A DNA stretch of 32,451 nt from UBA1361 sp041656375 (GTDB lineage: Bacteria > Bacillota_I > Bacilli_A > RFN20 > CAG-826): the NCBI GenBank assembly GCA_964410505.1, contig CAYPGR010000011.1, positions 1 through 32,451 of the forward strand, written 5' to 3'. The notes beneath the pieces are model-generated. The model was not told the DNA's origin. It was given only the letters and a program-made list of their open reading frames with translations, and made no database searches. This document shows positions 1 to 7,536 of this stretch, piece after piece. Every line of letters begins with the position of its first letter. Position 1 is the first letter of the stretch. Made by a program: the position numbers and the translations under genes.

Positions 1-19
1 CACTTAAGATTTTTTTCAT
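1..19 (-). CDS. 5' end of a truncated gene, product unknown
   Basis: An ATG on the minus strand at 19 begins M-K-K-I-L-S and runs off the window edge. A strong ribosome binding site (GGAGGA, about 28-33) lies 8 bases upstream, and a near-consensus promoter lies at 59-87. The basic start followed by hydrophobic residues could begin a signal peptide, but six codons cannot identify the product. Confidence 0.55.
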
Positions 20-58
20 TAAATGTTTCCTCCTTCTATTTATAATAGAGCACGTTTA

Positions 59-87
59 ATAATAGCATTACACTTATAAATTTTCAA
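59..87 (-). promoter_or_regulatory. SigA-type promoter of the truncated gene at 1-19
   Basis: Read on the minus strand: -35 TTGAAA (82-87), a 17-base spacer, and -10 TATTAT (59-64) preceded by TG in the extended -10 position. It points to the ATG at 19, giving a leader of about 30-35 bases that contains the GGAGGA site. Confidence 0.6.
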
Positions 88-188
88 ACAAAAGATAAGT
101 CTTTTTCTTCAAATTTCATCAGCTTTTAAATCTTATCATAGATTAATCAGCTGCTTTCAATAAAAATACCAAATCTAGCGAATTAACA

Positions 189-217
189 TTGCAACTTTAA
201 AGGGTTTTACCTATAAT
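189..217 (+). promoter_or_regulatory. SigA-type promoter of the YitT-family gene
   Basis: -35 TTGCAA (189-194), 17-base spacer, perfect -10 TATAAT (212-217). The ATG at 239 follows with GAGG (228-231) seven bases before it. This promoter is divergent from the minus-strand promoter at 59-87. Confidence 0.65.
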
Positions 218-238
218 CTTTGTGAGCGAGGAAATGCA

Positions 239-1279
239 ATGGGACGTAGATTCAAATTGATTAGTGATTTAAAAAATGTGATAGCCAAAAGACCACGGCT
301 TAAAATATTCTTAGAGTGGTTTTATCTTCTGATTCTCGTTGCCATTAGTGCTTTTTCCTATGCTTTGGCGTTCCGACTTTTTATCCATCCTTCGATCGCT
401 ACCATGAATAGTGTGAGCGGACGTCAAGTGCTTTTCGTCGGTGGGGGCGTATCGGGTCTTAGTCAAAACTTTGTTAAATTAATTTATGATATTCTCGGTT
501 TTAAATTAGTGGCCGAAAATGTCTTACAATCGATCCTTTATTTTCTGCTTAATATTCCCGTTTTCATTCTCGGTTGGCTAAAAATCGGCAAAAGATTTAC
601 TATTTTTTCAATTATTAATGTGTTTCTTGCGTCTACTTTTATCAGTTTAATTCCGCAAAGTTGGGAAACATCCGTCTTATATGATTCTCAATTAACAAGA
701 ACACTATACGCTGGTATTTTGGCCGGTTTTAGCGCTGCAATTGCCTTTAAAGGCAACGTAAGTAGTGGTGGCATGGATATCATTGCGTATTACTTTGCGA
801 ATCGTAAAAGTGAGGGCGTTGGTAAATATAATGTGTCCTTTAATATTGTGGTCGTTTCCTTTTATTTTGTCTTAAATTTAATTAAACCAAGCACGACTTC
901 CGATGTCATTACCGATCCTGGTATTACAAATGTGAACGTTGCCATCACAAGTTTTATTTCGAGTATTACTTATTTGGTGATGACGTCATTTGTGATTGAC
1001 CTCATTAACGTCCGCAATAAAAAAGCGCAAGTCCAAATTATTACGAATCACGAAGAACTTGCAACGATACTTATTTCAAACTTCCCACATGGTGCCACAA
1101 CGGTTAAAGGAATGGGCGTCTTTAGTAATAGTGAAAAAACGATTATTTATATGACCGTCTCAAGTAATGAAGTGGCCGATGTCGTTCGCCTCATTCAACA
1201 AGTTGATGAACGCGCCTTTGTTAATGTCAGCGATCTCCGGCAAGTATTTGGCAAATTCTATATTCGTCCGATAAAATAA
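239..1279 (+). CDS. YitT-family membrane protein (DUF161 + DUF2179)
   Basis: Integral membrane protein of 346 residues. A short basic cytoplasmic N-terminus (residues 1-25) is followed by hydrophobic segments from about 27 to 260, including the family's glycine-rich 'GNVSSGGMDI' stretch near residue 172-181. A soluble C-terminal domain follows (about 263-340) with the DUF2179 pattern: GATTVKGMGVFS, then an IIYMTVSSNE strand, then a final 'FVNVSDLRQVFGKF'. Length and order fit Bacillus YitT/YpjC/YqfU-type proteins, whose transport substrate is not established. The ATG at 239 is chosen because GAGG lies 7 bases upstream and a good promoter precedes it. The gene is monocistronic: own promoter, and a hairpin terminator right after the stop. 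Family assignment is firm; biochemical role unknown. Confidence 0.9.
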   Translation: MGRRFKLISDLKNVIAKRPRLKIFLEWFYLLILVAISAFSYALAFRLFIHPSIATMNSVSGRQVLFVGGGVSGLSQNFVKLIYDILGFKLVAENVLQSILYFLLNIPVFILGWLKIGKRFTIFSIINVFLASTFISLIPQSWETSVLYDSQLTRTLYAGILAGFSAAIAFKGNVSSGGMDIIAYYFANRKSEGVGKYNVSFNIVVVSFYFVLNLIKPSTTSDVITDPGITNVNVAITSFISSITYLVMTSFVIDLINVRNKKAQVQIITNHEELATILISNFPHGATTVKGMGVFSNSEKTIIYMTVSSNEVADVVRLIQQVDERAFVNVSDLRQVFGKFYIRPIK

Positions 1280-1297
1280 ATTTTTAAATGATGATTA

Positions 1298-1323
1298 AAA
1301 GAACCCCAAAGGGTTCTTTTTTT
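1298..1323. terminator. Bidirectional Rho-independent terminator
   Basis: AAAGAACCC / GGGTTCTTT stem (9 bp) with a CAAA loop and a run of T to 1323 on the plus strand, ending the YitT gene. On the minus strand the stem is followed by a shorter T run, so it probably also ends the convergent ABC gene, whose stop codon (1322-1324) touches the T tract. Confidence 0.85.
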
Positions 1324-4297
1324 ATCGCCCTTTAATCGCATCAATCGGCTTTTTAAGGGTTAATCTAAAGACGGGGATGAAACTTGATAATGCCGCAATC
1401 CCAACAGCAATGACGAGGATGAGTAAGATTTGACGAATACCAACAATCAAAATGATAAGGTCAATGCCAAATTGTGTTTTGAAATAATTATTGATGACCC
1501 CGGATATGATAATGGTCGCTGTTAAGGCAATTACATAATTAATTAAGGCGATGATCCCGGCTTCGTTCATAAAGATCGTTGACACATCAACCCCTCGCGC
1601 TCCAATTGCCCGTAAAATACCTATTTCTTGTTTCTTAAATGCCACACTGAGGGTGATAAAGTTAACGAGTAATAAAGCTGCGAAAATTGCAAAGATGGTA
1701 CCGATAATCGTAAAGATTTGAGAGAACATTTCAAGATAAGAACCCACAGTATTCACTATCGCAAGCACTTGGTTGTTGATTCTAAAGAACTCACCAGTCT
1801 GATTGCCGGTTCCATCATAATTGAGACTTACAATCTTTTTCATGATGTCCTTGTTTTGACCATGGTAAACAATCGCAGTCGGGTAGATACCATTTAGGGA
1901 TAGGCCGAATAATGAGGCCGTATCGCTACTGATATAGAGGCGGGGGGTGACTTGATAGGCATCCGTTACATAAAGAAAGTTACCAAAATCAAAATCAACA
2001 CCGACAATTTTTGAATTTGAATATTTTTGCGGGCCATTTCCGTCTTCCTTCACTAATTCAAAGGTGATTGGATCGAGAGACGAAGCAATTGGCCCTTTAA
2101 TTTTATTGATGAGCAACGTTTTGCCAGTTATAAGTGGTTGAAATGGATTCGTTTCATAAAACATGTACGGGGTTAAGAGAACGTCCGCGTAGGCATAGCG
2201 ATATTCAGTTTGTTCTAAAGCTGTCCAAGTGGTATAAGGTTTAACATCATCGGGGCTTGCAAAGTCAAAACTGTCATAAAATTGTTTGAGAAAAGCTTCA
2301 ATCGCCTCATCGTTAGCCGTGGTGGCGACTAAATCATCGGTGACGGCTGCGATACCTGTGCTCACAATGCTGTCTAAAGCGGGAACCTCAAACTTAAGGA
2401 GTGAAGCATTAATGACGTACTCATGAGTTGTCATTGTTTCAGCGGTCGTACTTTCATCAAAGAAGATCGCAGTTTTCATTTTATCGAGATTCGATGTTGG
2501 GTAAAACGAATTAATATATTGGTAATCACGGAACTCACCGCCATCTAAATAATCAAAATAAAAATACGTTCCAGATGGGTTAATGTATTCAACAATTTGT
2601 GTCGCTTTGTCCGCGAAGAAATCTTCATGGACAAAGATAGTTTGGTGAAAGGACGATTTTAAGTATTCTTGATATTGAAGATAAACCATAAAGGTATTAA
2701 TGGTTGGATCTTGACGTGCGTCAGCGAGCTTTTGGAAAGGGGTGTAATCAAGATTCGTATCCATAACCCCTACAATTGTATAACTAGTCGTGAAGGTCGT
2801 CATGGTTTTATCGATAATATCTTGATATGTATTAATTTTGACCCTATCCGATAAACTATTGGTCCGAAAATCAAATTTCTTGAACATATCAAACACATAT
2901 TGGGGAATGACAATTTCATCAATTTCTTCAGGTAAACGGCCGGCTCGCAAACGTAAGTTTGCTTTAGTTAAATCTGCGGTTGTGAGGTGGGTGAACCCAC
3001 TTTCAGTAACATAACCAAAGTAAGGATCATTAGACATGGCTTCGGCATCGCCGACGTGATTAGTATAACCAAAGGTCTCATTTTTAAGCATCGGGAAAAT
3101 GGCTACATCCTCATGAATGGCATTTAAAGAAGTGATATCCTGGTCAGTTAAGCGAAGGTCATTTTCAAAATAATAATTATCAAATTCTGTTTTTGTACGT
3201 TGTATTTTTTTAATTGAGGAGGTTTCAACTTTTACATCAATCATTGTATTTAAGGTCGTGTTATGTTGATTAAAGCTTGCCATTGTATCTGTGAGGCCAA
3301 ACATCGCAAAAGCAGTTGATGCCAGCAAGATACTAAGCGCTAGACGAAAGGTCTTATGTTTTAATGCGCTAGCCCCAATTTTAAGTGCGGAAAGAAACGG
3401 TAACCGTGACTTAATGAGCGGCAACTTTGCGGCTTGAGGAAAGGGCTCAGGTTGGGTGGTAGGATTAAATTTATAGTCACTACTTGAAACCGAAATCGTC
3501 GTTTTCGTTTCTCGCCCCTTTAAGTAGGCATTAATTTCTTTAAGGTCTTCTTCGGTTAAGACATAACCAGCAGACACAGTAATACCATTTTCATTAATTA
3601 CTTTCTCTTTCTTTATTGCGGTATTGTCTTTTGTAATATCACGAATTACTTTTCCGTCGCTAAATTCAATAATTCGGTCGCCATAAGTTTCTGCAAATTC
3701 ATGATCATGGGTAACAACGATGATGAGTTTATCTTCCGAAAGTTTTTTTAATGACTCAAATAATTGACGACCTGTGGCACTATCAAGGGCTCCCGTTGGC
3801 TCATCCGCCATGATGATTTCGGGGTTTTTGACAAGGGCCCGAGCAATCGCGACCCGTTGTTTTTGCCCACCGGAAAGGGTATTCGGTTTTCGAGTTGCAT
3901 AACCAAGCATGTCTAAAAGATCTAAGTATTCATTGATCGTTGCACTATCAGCTTTCTTGCCTTGAAGTTCAAGGGCGATACCGATATTTTGCCCAACTGT
4001 AAAATCATCGAGCACATTGTATTCTTGAAAGATAAATCCGATCATCGTATTACGATAACTATCGAATTCACTTTGTGTGAAAGTTTTGGTTGATTTACCC
4101 TTGATAAGAAGGTCGCCGCTTGTATATTTATCAAGACCGCCAATTACATTAAGAAGGGTGGATTTACCAGAACCTGATTTTCCTAAGATAAAGACCATTC
4201 CTTTTTTATTGAAGGTCAATGAGACTTGATCAAGGGCGGCGACTTGCGGCCCTTTCTTTTGTTTATATATGCGACTAATATTACGAAGTTCTAACAT
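1322..4297 (-). CDS. ABC transporter, ATPase fused to FtsX-type permease, giant ectodomain
   Basis: A 991-residue single-chain half transporter of the MacB/FtsX (type VII) superfamily. The N-terminal ATPase (about 1-230) is complete: Walker A GKSGSGKST (39-47), Q-loop Gln91, signature LSGGQ (141-145), Walker B IIMADE (161-166), H-loop His197. A linker follows, then TM1 at about 317-335. Some 520 residues of predicted extracytoplasmic sequence come next, and an FtsX domain with three TM helices occupies about 860-985. Family members do not carry substrate through the membrane like classical importers; they couple ATP hydrolysis to movements of the ectodomain (mechanotransmission, lipoprotein or peptide handling, antimicrobial-peptide sensing). 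The substrate here cannot be read from sequence. The AGAGGAG ribosome site overlaps the stop of the upstream SDR gene, so the two are probably co-transcribed. Homodimer expected. Confidence 0.88.
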   Translation of the reverse strand: MLELRNISRIYKQKKGPQVAALDQVSLTFNKKGMVFILGKSGSGKSTLLNVIGGLDKYTSGDLLIKGKSTKTFTQSEFDSYRNTMIGFIFQEYNVLDDFTVGQNIGIALELQGKKADSATINEYLDLLDMLGYATRKPNTLSGGQKQRVAIARALVKNPEIIMADEPTGALDSATGRQLFESLKKLSEDKLIIVVTHDHEFAETYGDRIIEFSDGKVIRDITKDNTAIKKEKVINENGITVSAGYVLTEEDLKEINAYLKGRETKTTISVSSSDYKFNPTTQPEPFPQAAKLPLIKSRLPFLSALKIGASALKHKTFRLALSILLASTAFAMFGLTDTMASFNQHNTTLNTMIDVKVETSSIKKIQRTKTEFDNYYFENDLRLTDQDITSLNAIHEDVAIFPMLKNETFGYTNHVGDAEAMSNDPYFGYVTESGFTHLTTADLTKANLRLRAGRLPEEIDEIVIPQYVFDMFKKFDFRTNSLSDRVKINTYQDIIDKTMTTFTTSYTIVGVMDTNLDYTPFQKLADARQDPTINTFMVYLQYQEYLKSSFHQTIFVHEDFFADKATQIVEYINPSGTYFYFDYLDGGEFRDYQYINSFYPTSNLDKMKTAIFFDESTTAETMTTHEYVINASLLKFEVPALDSIVSTGIAAVTDDLVATTANDEAIEAFLKQFYDSFDFASPDDVKPYTTWTALEQTEYRYAYADVLLTPYMFYETNPFQPLITGKTLLINKIKGPIASSLDPITFELVKEDGNGPQKYSNSKIVGVDFDFGNFLYVTDAYQVTPRLYISSDTASLFGLSLNGIYPTAIVYHGQNKDIMKKIVSLNYDGTGNQTGEFFRINNQVLAIVNTVGSYLEMFSQIFTIIGTIFAIFAALLLVNFITLSVAFKKQEIGILRAIGARGVDVSTIFMNEAGIIALINYVIALTATIIISGVINNYFKTQFGIDLIILIVGIRQILLILVIAVGIAALSSFIPVFRLTLKKPIDAIKGR

Positions 4298-4309
4298 GGC
4301 GGTTCTCCT

Positions 4310-5323
4310 CTATTTTGTGATTTCCATTTCGATTACAGGGTTACTATTTTTAATGATGTCATAACTAAGCTTACTTGACTCATAGATGGCTGCCTCTAAA
4401 TCATCCGGACCGACACCAAGGCTAATGGTTGTGGCGGGATCGATATATTGGTAAGAGCAATGCATTGCTGCAAATTTTTCGAGATTTAATCCCCCTTCAT
4501 ATCCGTTTATTTGATCTATTCGATAAATATGTTTCATGATGATTTTGTATATAAAATAGGGGACGACGATGATCTTTCGTTTTGGTTTACTGATGGCACG
4601 ATGCATCACGGTTAACATCTCTTTCCAAGAAGTGTTGTAGTAACTAATCGGATAGGCTTTTGCACCCTTCGTTTCAAAAAGGGCCCCTTTTGCAGCTTCT
4701 CCGACCTGCTTGACGGTGACCATAGCACTGCCGCCAGCGGGGTAGTAGGTAAAGCCCTTCATTTTTAAAAGCATCTTAATTAAGAATGTCCAAACGGGTT
4801 TACGACCTTTTTGAGTGCCAAAAATATAAGGGAGTTCTAAGAGTGAAACATCAAAGTTTTCATCACTAAAACTTAATACCAGTTCTTTTTGTAATTGACG
4901 ACTCTTAATATACGGATGATGTTTTGCAAGTTCAAGTTTAGGTCTTATTTCATTAAAGTGCGTGAAGTAGGAGCCAAACACAACCAGATGTTTAACCCCA
5001 ACATCCTTCGCTACGGGAATTAATTTACGGAGGGGATCAACATTATATTTGTTAAATATTTCATAAGCCGGTGGCGGTGTTTTTATTCTTTCATCAATAC
5101 CAGCTGCAAAGATGAGGGCGTCAAAACCGGTAACAAGTGCCTTAAATTCTTCAGTAGAAATCGTAAGGTAATCCTTAATATGGATTTGGATTTGTGGCGG
5201 AAGCTCAAAGTCCAACGGAATTGAAGCGAGTGATAAACCGGAGATTTCGTGACCATCGCGAAATAAACAGCGGGCAGTTTCGCTGCCAAGAAGTCCGGTG
5301 ATGCCAATAATAAAAATTTTCAT
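4310..5323 (-). CDS. NAD(P)-binding extended SDR / epimerase-like protein
   Basis: 337 residues with an N-terminal Rossmann fold: beta strand MKIFIIG, then the dinucleotide-binding GITGLLG (7-13), and a second-half 'LVVFGSYF' strand (113-120). It belongs to the NAD-dependent epimerase/dehydratase (NmrA-like, extended SDR) group. The catalytic position usually reading YxxxK is Y138-I-K-S-R142, so the active-site lysine is replaced by arginine. It may therefore bind a dinucleotide without classical redox catalysis, or use arginine instead. The substrate is unknown. It lies 58 bases after the other SDR gene and 12 bases before the ABC gene on the same strand. A TATAAT (5340-5345 on the minus strand) close to the start suggests an own promoter, though the -35 is poor and the ribosome site (AGGT) weak. 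Confidence 0.75.
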   Translation of the reverse strand: MKIFIIGITGLLGSETARCLFRDGHEISGLSLASIPLDFELPPQIQIHIKDYLTISTEEFKALVTGFDALIFAAGIDERIKTPPPAYEIFNKYNVDPLRKLIPVAKDVGVKHLVVFGSYFTHFNEIRPKLELAKHHPYIKSRQLQKELVLSFSDENFDVSLLELPYIFGTQKGRKPVWTFLIKMLLKMKGFTYYPAGGSAMVTVKQVGEAAKGALFETKGAKAYPISYYNTSWKEMLTVMHRAISKPKRKIIVVPYFIYKIIMKHIYRIDQINGYEGGLNLEKFAAMHCSYQYIDPATTISLGVGPDDLEAAIYESSKLSYDIIKNSNPVIEMEITK

Positions 5324-5381
5324 ATTCTACCTAATACGGATTATACCATTATTTAAGTGAGGAAATAATGAGTTGATTAAT

Positions 5382-6176
5382 CTATTTTAAGTCGTTAAAA
5401 TACGAAATTTGTCCGTCTTCGTTAATGATGACATTAATGCCACTCATGTGAAGATTGTCTTCACAAATAATGTATCGTATAAGTTCAACAAGTTTGGTTC
5501 CATCCTCTTTAAAAATCTCCTTTGACACAGTTGAGGAAGTTTTAATTTCACAAGGATCCAAATTTAAAGATGATTTTTCGACGATGTCCGGAAAAATGGA
5601 TACGATTCTAGCTTCTTTTAATTGCCACTTCATCGTATCATTTTTAAAAAGACAAGCAGCGGCATATCTTGACCACCAATAAGCGTCTTTTGGTGTTGGG
5701 GTCAAGGGCGTAATGTTATCTAAAAACTTTTGGTTAAAGGGGTCACTCAACAAGGAGAAAACCATTTGAGGAATTGGTGTTAGGAAAGAAGAGGAAGCAC
5801 CAATGTTGATCATGACCCCTTTAGGTCGAATAAGTGGATATAAATAATTAAATAGGTTCCGCGTTCCGATGAGGTTTACTTTGTAAATACTAGCAATATC
5901 CAAAACCTCTGGTCCGACACGGGCTAGGTGGATAAGGTATTTAAAACCGCCGCGGGCTTTGATATACGAAGATAACTTAGCAAGGTCGATCGTGCTCGTG
6001 ATGTCAACCTTTAATATACTGAATCGTTTATGATTTAATTCATTTAACTTTTCAAGTTTACGTAGATCAATATCCACAAGTAAAAGATCGTAATTCTCAC
6101 CGAAAGCATGGATCATTGTTTGACCAAGATGGCCGGCGGCGCCGGTAATAATCACGAGTTCTTTTTGATTTTCCAT
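5382..6176 (-). CDS. NAD(P)-binding SDR-family protein, probably leaderless
   Basis: A 264-residue Rossmann protein starting MENQKELVII followed by TGAAGHLG (11-18), the glycine motif of SDR dehydrogenases/epimerases. An acidic residue after strand 2 (VDID, 34-37) favours NAD over NADP. The serine strand is NIGASSS (124-130). The catalytic signature is Y166-W-W-S-R170, so lysine is again replaced by arginine, as in the SDR encoded next. Two in-frame ATGs exist, at 6191 and 6176. I prefer 6176: it begins just before strand 1, neither ATG has a ribosome site, and a perfect TATAAT (6183-6188) lies exactly six bases before it and overlaps the upstream ATG. Substrate unknown. Same strand as the following SDR and ABC genes. 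Confidence 0.75.
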   Translation of the reverse strand: MENQKELVIITGAAGHLGQTMIHAFGENYDLLLVDIDLRKLEKLNELNHKRFSILKVDITSTIDLAKLSSYIKARGGFKYLIHLARVGPEVLDIASIYKVNLIGTRNLFNYLYPLIRPKGVMINIGASSSFLTPIPQMVFSLLSDPFNQKFLDNITPLTPTPKDAYWWSRYAAACLFKNDTMKWQLKEARIVSIFPDIVEKSSLNLDPCEIKTSSTVSKEIFKEDGTKLVELIRYIICEDNLHMSGINVIINEDGQISYFNDLK

Positions 6177-6182
6177 AGATAT

Positions 6183-6188
6183 ATTATA
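6183..6188 (-). promoter_or_regulatory. -10 hexamer placed for a leaderless start
   Basis: TATAAT on the minus strand, six bases before the ATG at 6176. No recognisable -35 at 16-18 bases. An ATATAT-GCCGA-ATATAT inverted repeat lies just upstream (about 6189-6206) and could bind a regulator or be chance in AT-rich DNA. Confidence 0.5.
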
Positions 6189-6517
6189 CATATATTCGGC
6201 ATATATCTACCGATAAATGATAATAAATATTCGGGGCACTACTTTTTCTAGACTTTTTACTGTTAATGGATAGGAAAACGTAACAATCATTAAAAAAGCC
6301 CTTATTTTCATAAATCTTATTTAATGTCAATGGGTTGCTTAACCTATTTCGGTACAATTACACACCCTTGAATTACGCCTTAATTTAGCCATTTTTATTT
6401 TGGAATTTCTGAACTGATACCAAAAACATGTACTTAGTGTAAATTAGAATATTGAACTGATACCCTTTTCTTGTACTTTATGTTCTTTGTAGTTATTGTA
6501 TCATTTATTGATTCATG
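6189..6517. other. Non-coding stretch, possible mobile-element remnant
   Basis: About 330 bases without a credible reading frame, between the SDR gene start and the tRNA-Ser terminator. The only structure I see is a pair of degenerate 30-bp direct repeats at 6410-6482. No transposase fragment is visible. The left part is AT-rich with T-rich and A-rich runs and no strong hairpin. Confidence 0.5.
6410..6482. repeat. Two degenerate direct repeats, 43 bases apart
   Basis: Copy 1 (6410-6439) and copy 2 (6453-6482) share TGAACTGATACC (12 identical bases), then a variable 7-base spacer, then TGTACTT, then a final TG; 22 of 30 positions match. The conserved blocks keep exactly the same spacing in both copies, so selection or common origin is likely. 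Such spaced terminal repeats occur at the ends of some insertion sequences (for example the IS21 family); a protein-binding pair is the alternative. Confidence 0.6.
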
Positions 6518-6549
6518 AAAAAAAGGCCTGATACGTATTGTATCAAACC
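6518..6549 (-). terminator. Rho-independent terminator of tRNA-Ser
   Basis: On the minus strand a 10-bp stem (GGTTTGATAC / GTATCAGGCC, with two G-U pairs) and a 5-base loop is followed by seven T. It lies 14 bases beyond the CCA end of the tRNA. Confidence 0.9.
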
Positions 6550-6562
6550 TATGCTTCTTATA

Positions 6563-6653
6563 TGGCGGAGAAAGAGGGATTTGAACCCTCGCACGCTGTT
6601 ACACGTCTACTAGCTTTCCAAGCCAGCCCCTTCAGCCACTTGGGTATTTCTCC
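6563..6653 (-). tRNA. tRNA-Ser (anticodon GGA)
   Basis: A 91-base class II tRNA. The acceptor stem GGAGAAA / TTTCTCC has discriminator G and an encoded CCA (6563-6565 in plus coordinates). The anticodon loop is CTTGGAAAG with anticodon GGA, reading UCC/UCU. There is a long variable arm as expected for serine tRNA, and a T-loop GGTTCAAATCC. Its own promoter (6667-6695) and terminator (6518-6549) show it is transcribed alone, with some read-through possible from the upstream membrane-protein gene. Confidence 0.97.
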
Positions 6654-6666
6654 ATGACCGGGGTTA

Positions 6667-6695
6667 ATTATAGCAACTAATCAAATAATTGTCAC
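6667..6695 (-). promoter_or_regulatory. Strong SigA promoter of tRNA-Ser
   Basis: Minus strand: -35 GTGACA (6690-6695), 17-base spacer, perfect -10 TATAAT (6667-6672) with TG-C in front (extended -10). The -35 overlaps the stop codon of the upstream membrane-protein gene. Transcription would start a few bases before the tRNA 5' end at 6653. Confidence 0.8.
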
Positions 6696-7474
6696 GATTT
6701 GTATGATGTTTCGGTTGTGTTTTTATAGATTTTAATCGCGGTATATCTTGTGAGGAAAAGAAATGTCCAATGAGAAAAGAGGAAAGGTAAAAATAGTTGG
6801 GCATAAAACATAACAAATTCAAATAAAACGGGGGACTGATTGTTTAACCAAATAAAAGGGGCGATCGCAATTGGGGTTCCAAGAAACATCAAGTTCGTAC
6901 CAACAAGTTTGTTTATGATAAAAGCAAGACCCATAAAAAGTAGTGAAAAATAGACAAAAGGCATAAAGTCCTTCTTATTTGGCTCATAGAAGTTGCCTCT
7001 TAAAATCATCAGACTAATAAGTACAAGTGACATATGGAAGAAGATCGAATGAATCGATAAAAAGTGGTAAAACGGGTATTCAAGTAACGAACTAGATGGA
7101 TAAAGAAGGAAAGCAACCCCGGCAATTAAACCACCATAAGTCATCCATACTAAACTTGCATGGGCAATTTTACCGCGACCCCAACTAAGAAGGATGAAGG
7201 CATAAAGAAAGATAGAACAATAATAAAGCGGAATGAAGCGATTGAGGGCAATGATATTAATCCCGTAGGTTGAGACATTCCAAACAATTTTAAAGATTTC
7301 AAGGGCAAATAAGACGAGTGAGAAGATTTTAAAAAAGTGCACGGTTTTCTTGCGTGTCCAGGAACGACTAAAATGGTAAAAGCCCATGGCGAGAACACCA
7401 AAAAAAGTGAGTAAAATGAGATGTCCCCAAGAGAACATTCCAGCAGGTGGATTGACGCCAGCTTCTTTAAACAT
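6692..7474 (-). CDS. YwaF / TMEM164-family integral membrane protein
   Basis: A 260-residue, highly hydrophobic protein with about seven TM segments spread from residue 15 to 245. It shows the family features I know for YwaF (TIGR02206)/TMEM164: an early 'WGHLILL' helix, a central 'RFIPLYYCSIF' segment with the conserved L-P-x-x-x-C-like core, and a 'HSIFFH' helix with two histidines. TMEM164 is an acyltransferase in animals; the bacterial members are uncharacterised, so the activity here is unknown. The start at 7474 has GGAGG five bases upstream. It is divergent from the pseudouridine synthase gene and sits just before the tRNA-Ser gene. Confidence 0.8.
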   Translation of the reverse strand: MFKEAGVNPPAGMFSWGHLILLTFFGVLAMGFYHFSRSWTRKKTVHFFKIFSLVLFALEIFKIVWNVSTYGINIIALNRFIPLYYCSIFLYAFILLSWGRGKIAHASLVWMTYGGLIAGVAFLLYPSSSLLEYPFYHFLSIHSIFFHMSLVLISLMILRGNFYEPNKKDFMPFVYFSLLFMGLAFIINKLVGTNLMFLGTPIAIAPFIWLNNQSPVLFEFVMFYAQLFLPFLFSHWTFLFLTRYTAIKIYKNTTETSYKS

Positions 7475-7521
7475 TTTGCCTCCAATTCTTTCTATATCTT
7501 AACATATGGACACCGATAAAA

Positions 7522-7530
7522 TGGTAAAAT
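7522..7530 (+). promoter_or_regulatory. Extended -10 placed for a leaderless start
   Basis: TGGTAAAAT: the TG-n-TAAAAT form of an extended -10, with the hexamer at 7525-7530. Exactly six bases separate it from the ATG at 7537 and no ribosome site lies between. The -35 region is unremarkable. Confidence 0.5.
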
Positions 7531-7536
7531 AAACAC

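Noticed and set aside
970..990. TGATGACGTCAT palindrome shared with 32319-32330
   Set aside because: One copy is inside the YitT coding sequence and the motif is only 10-12 bases; two occurrences do not support a regulatory site.
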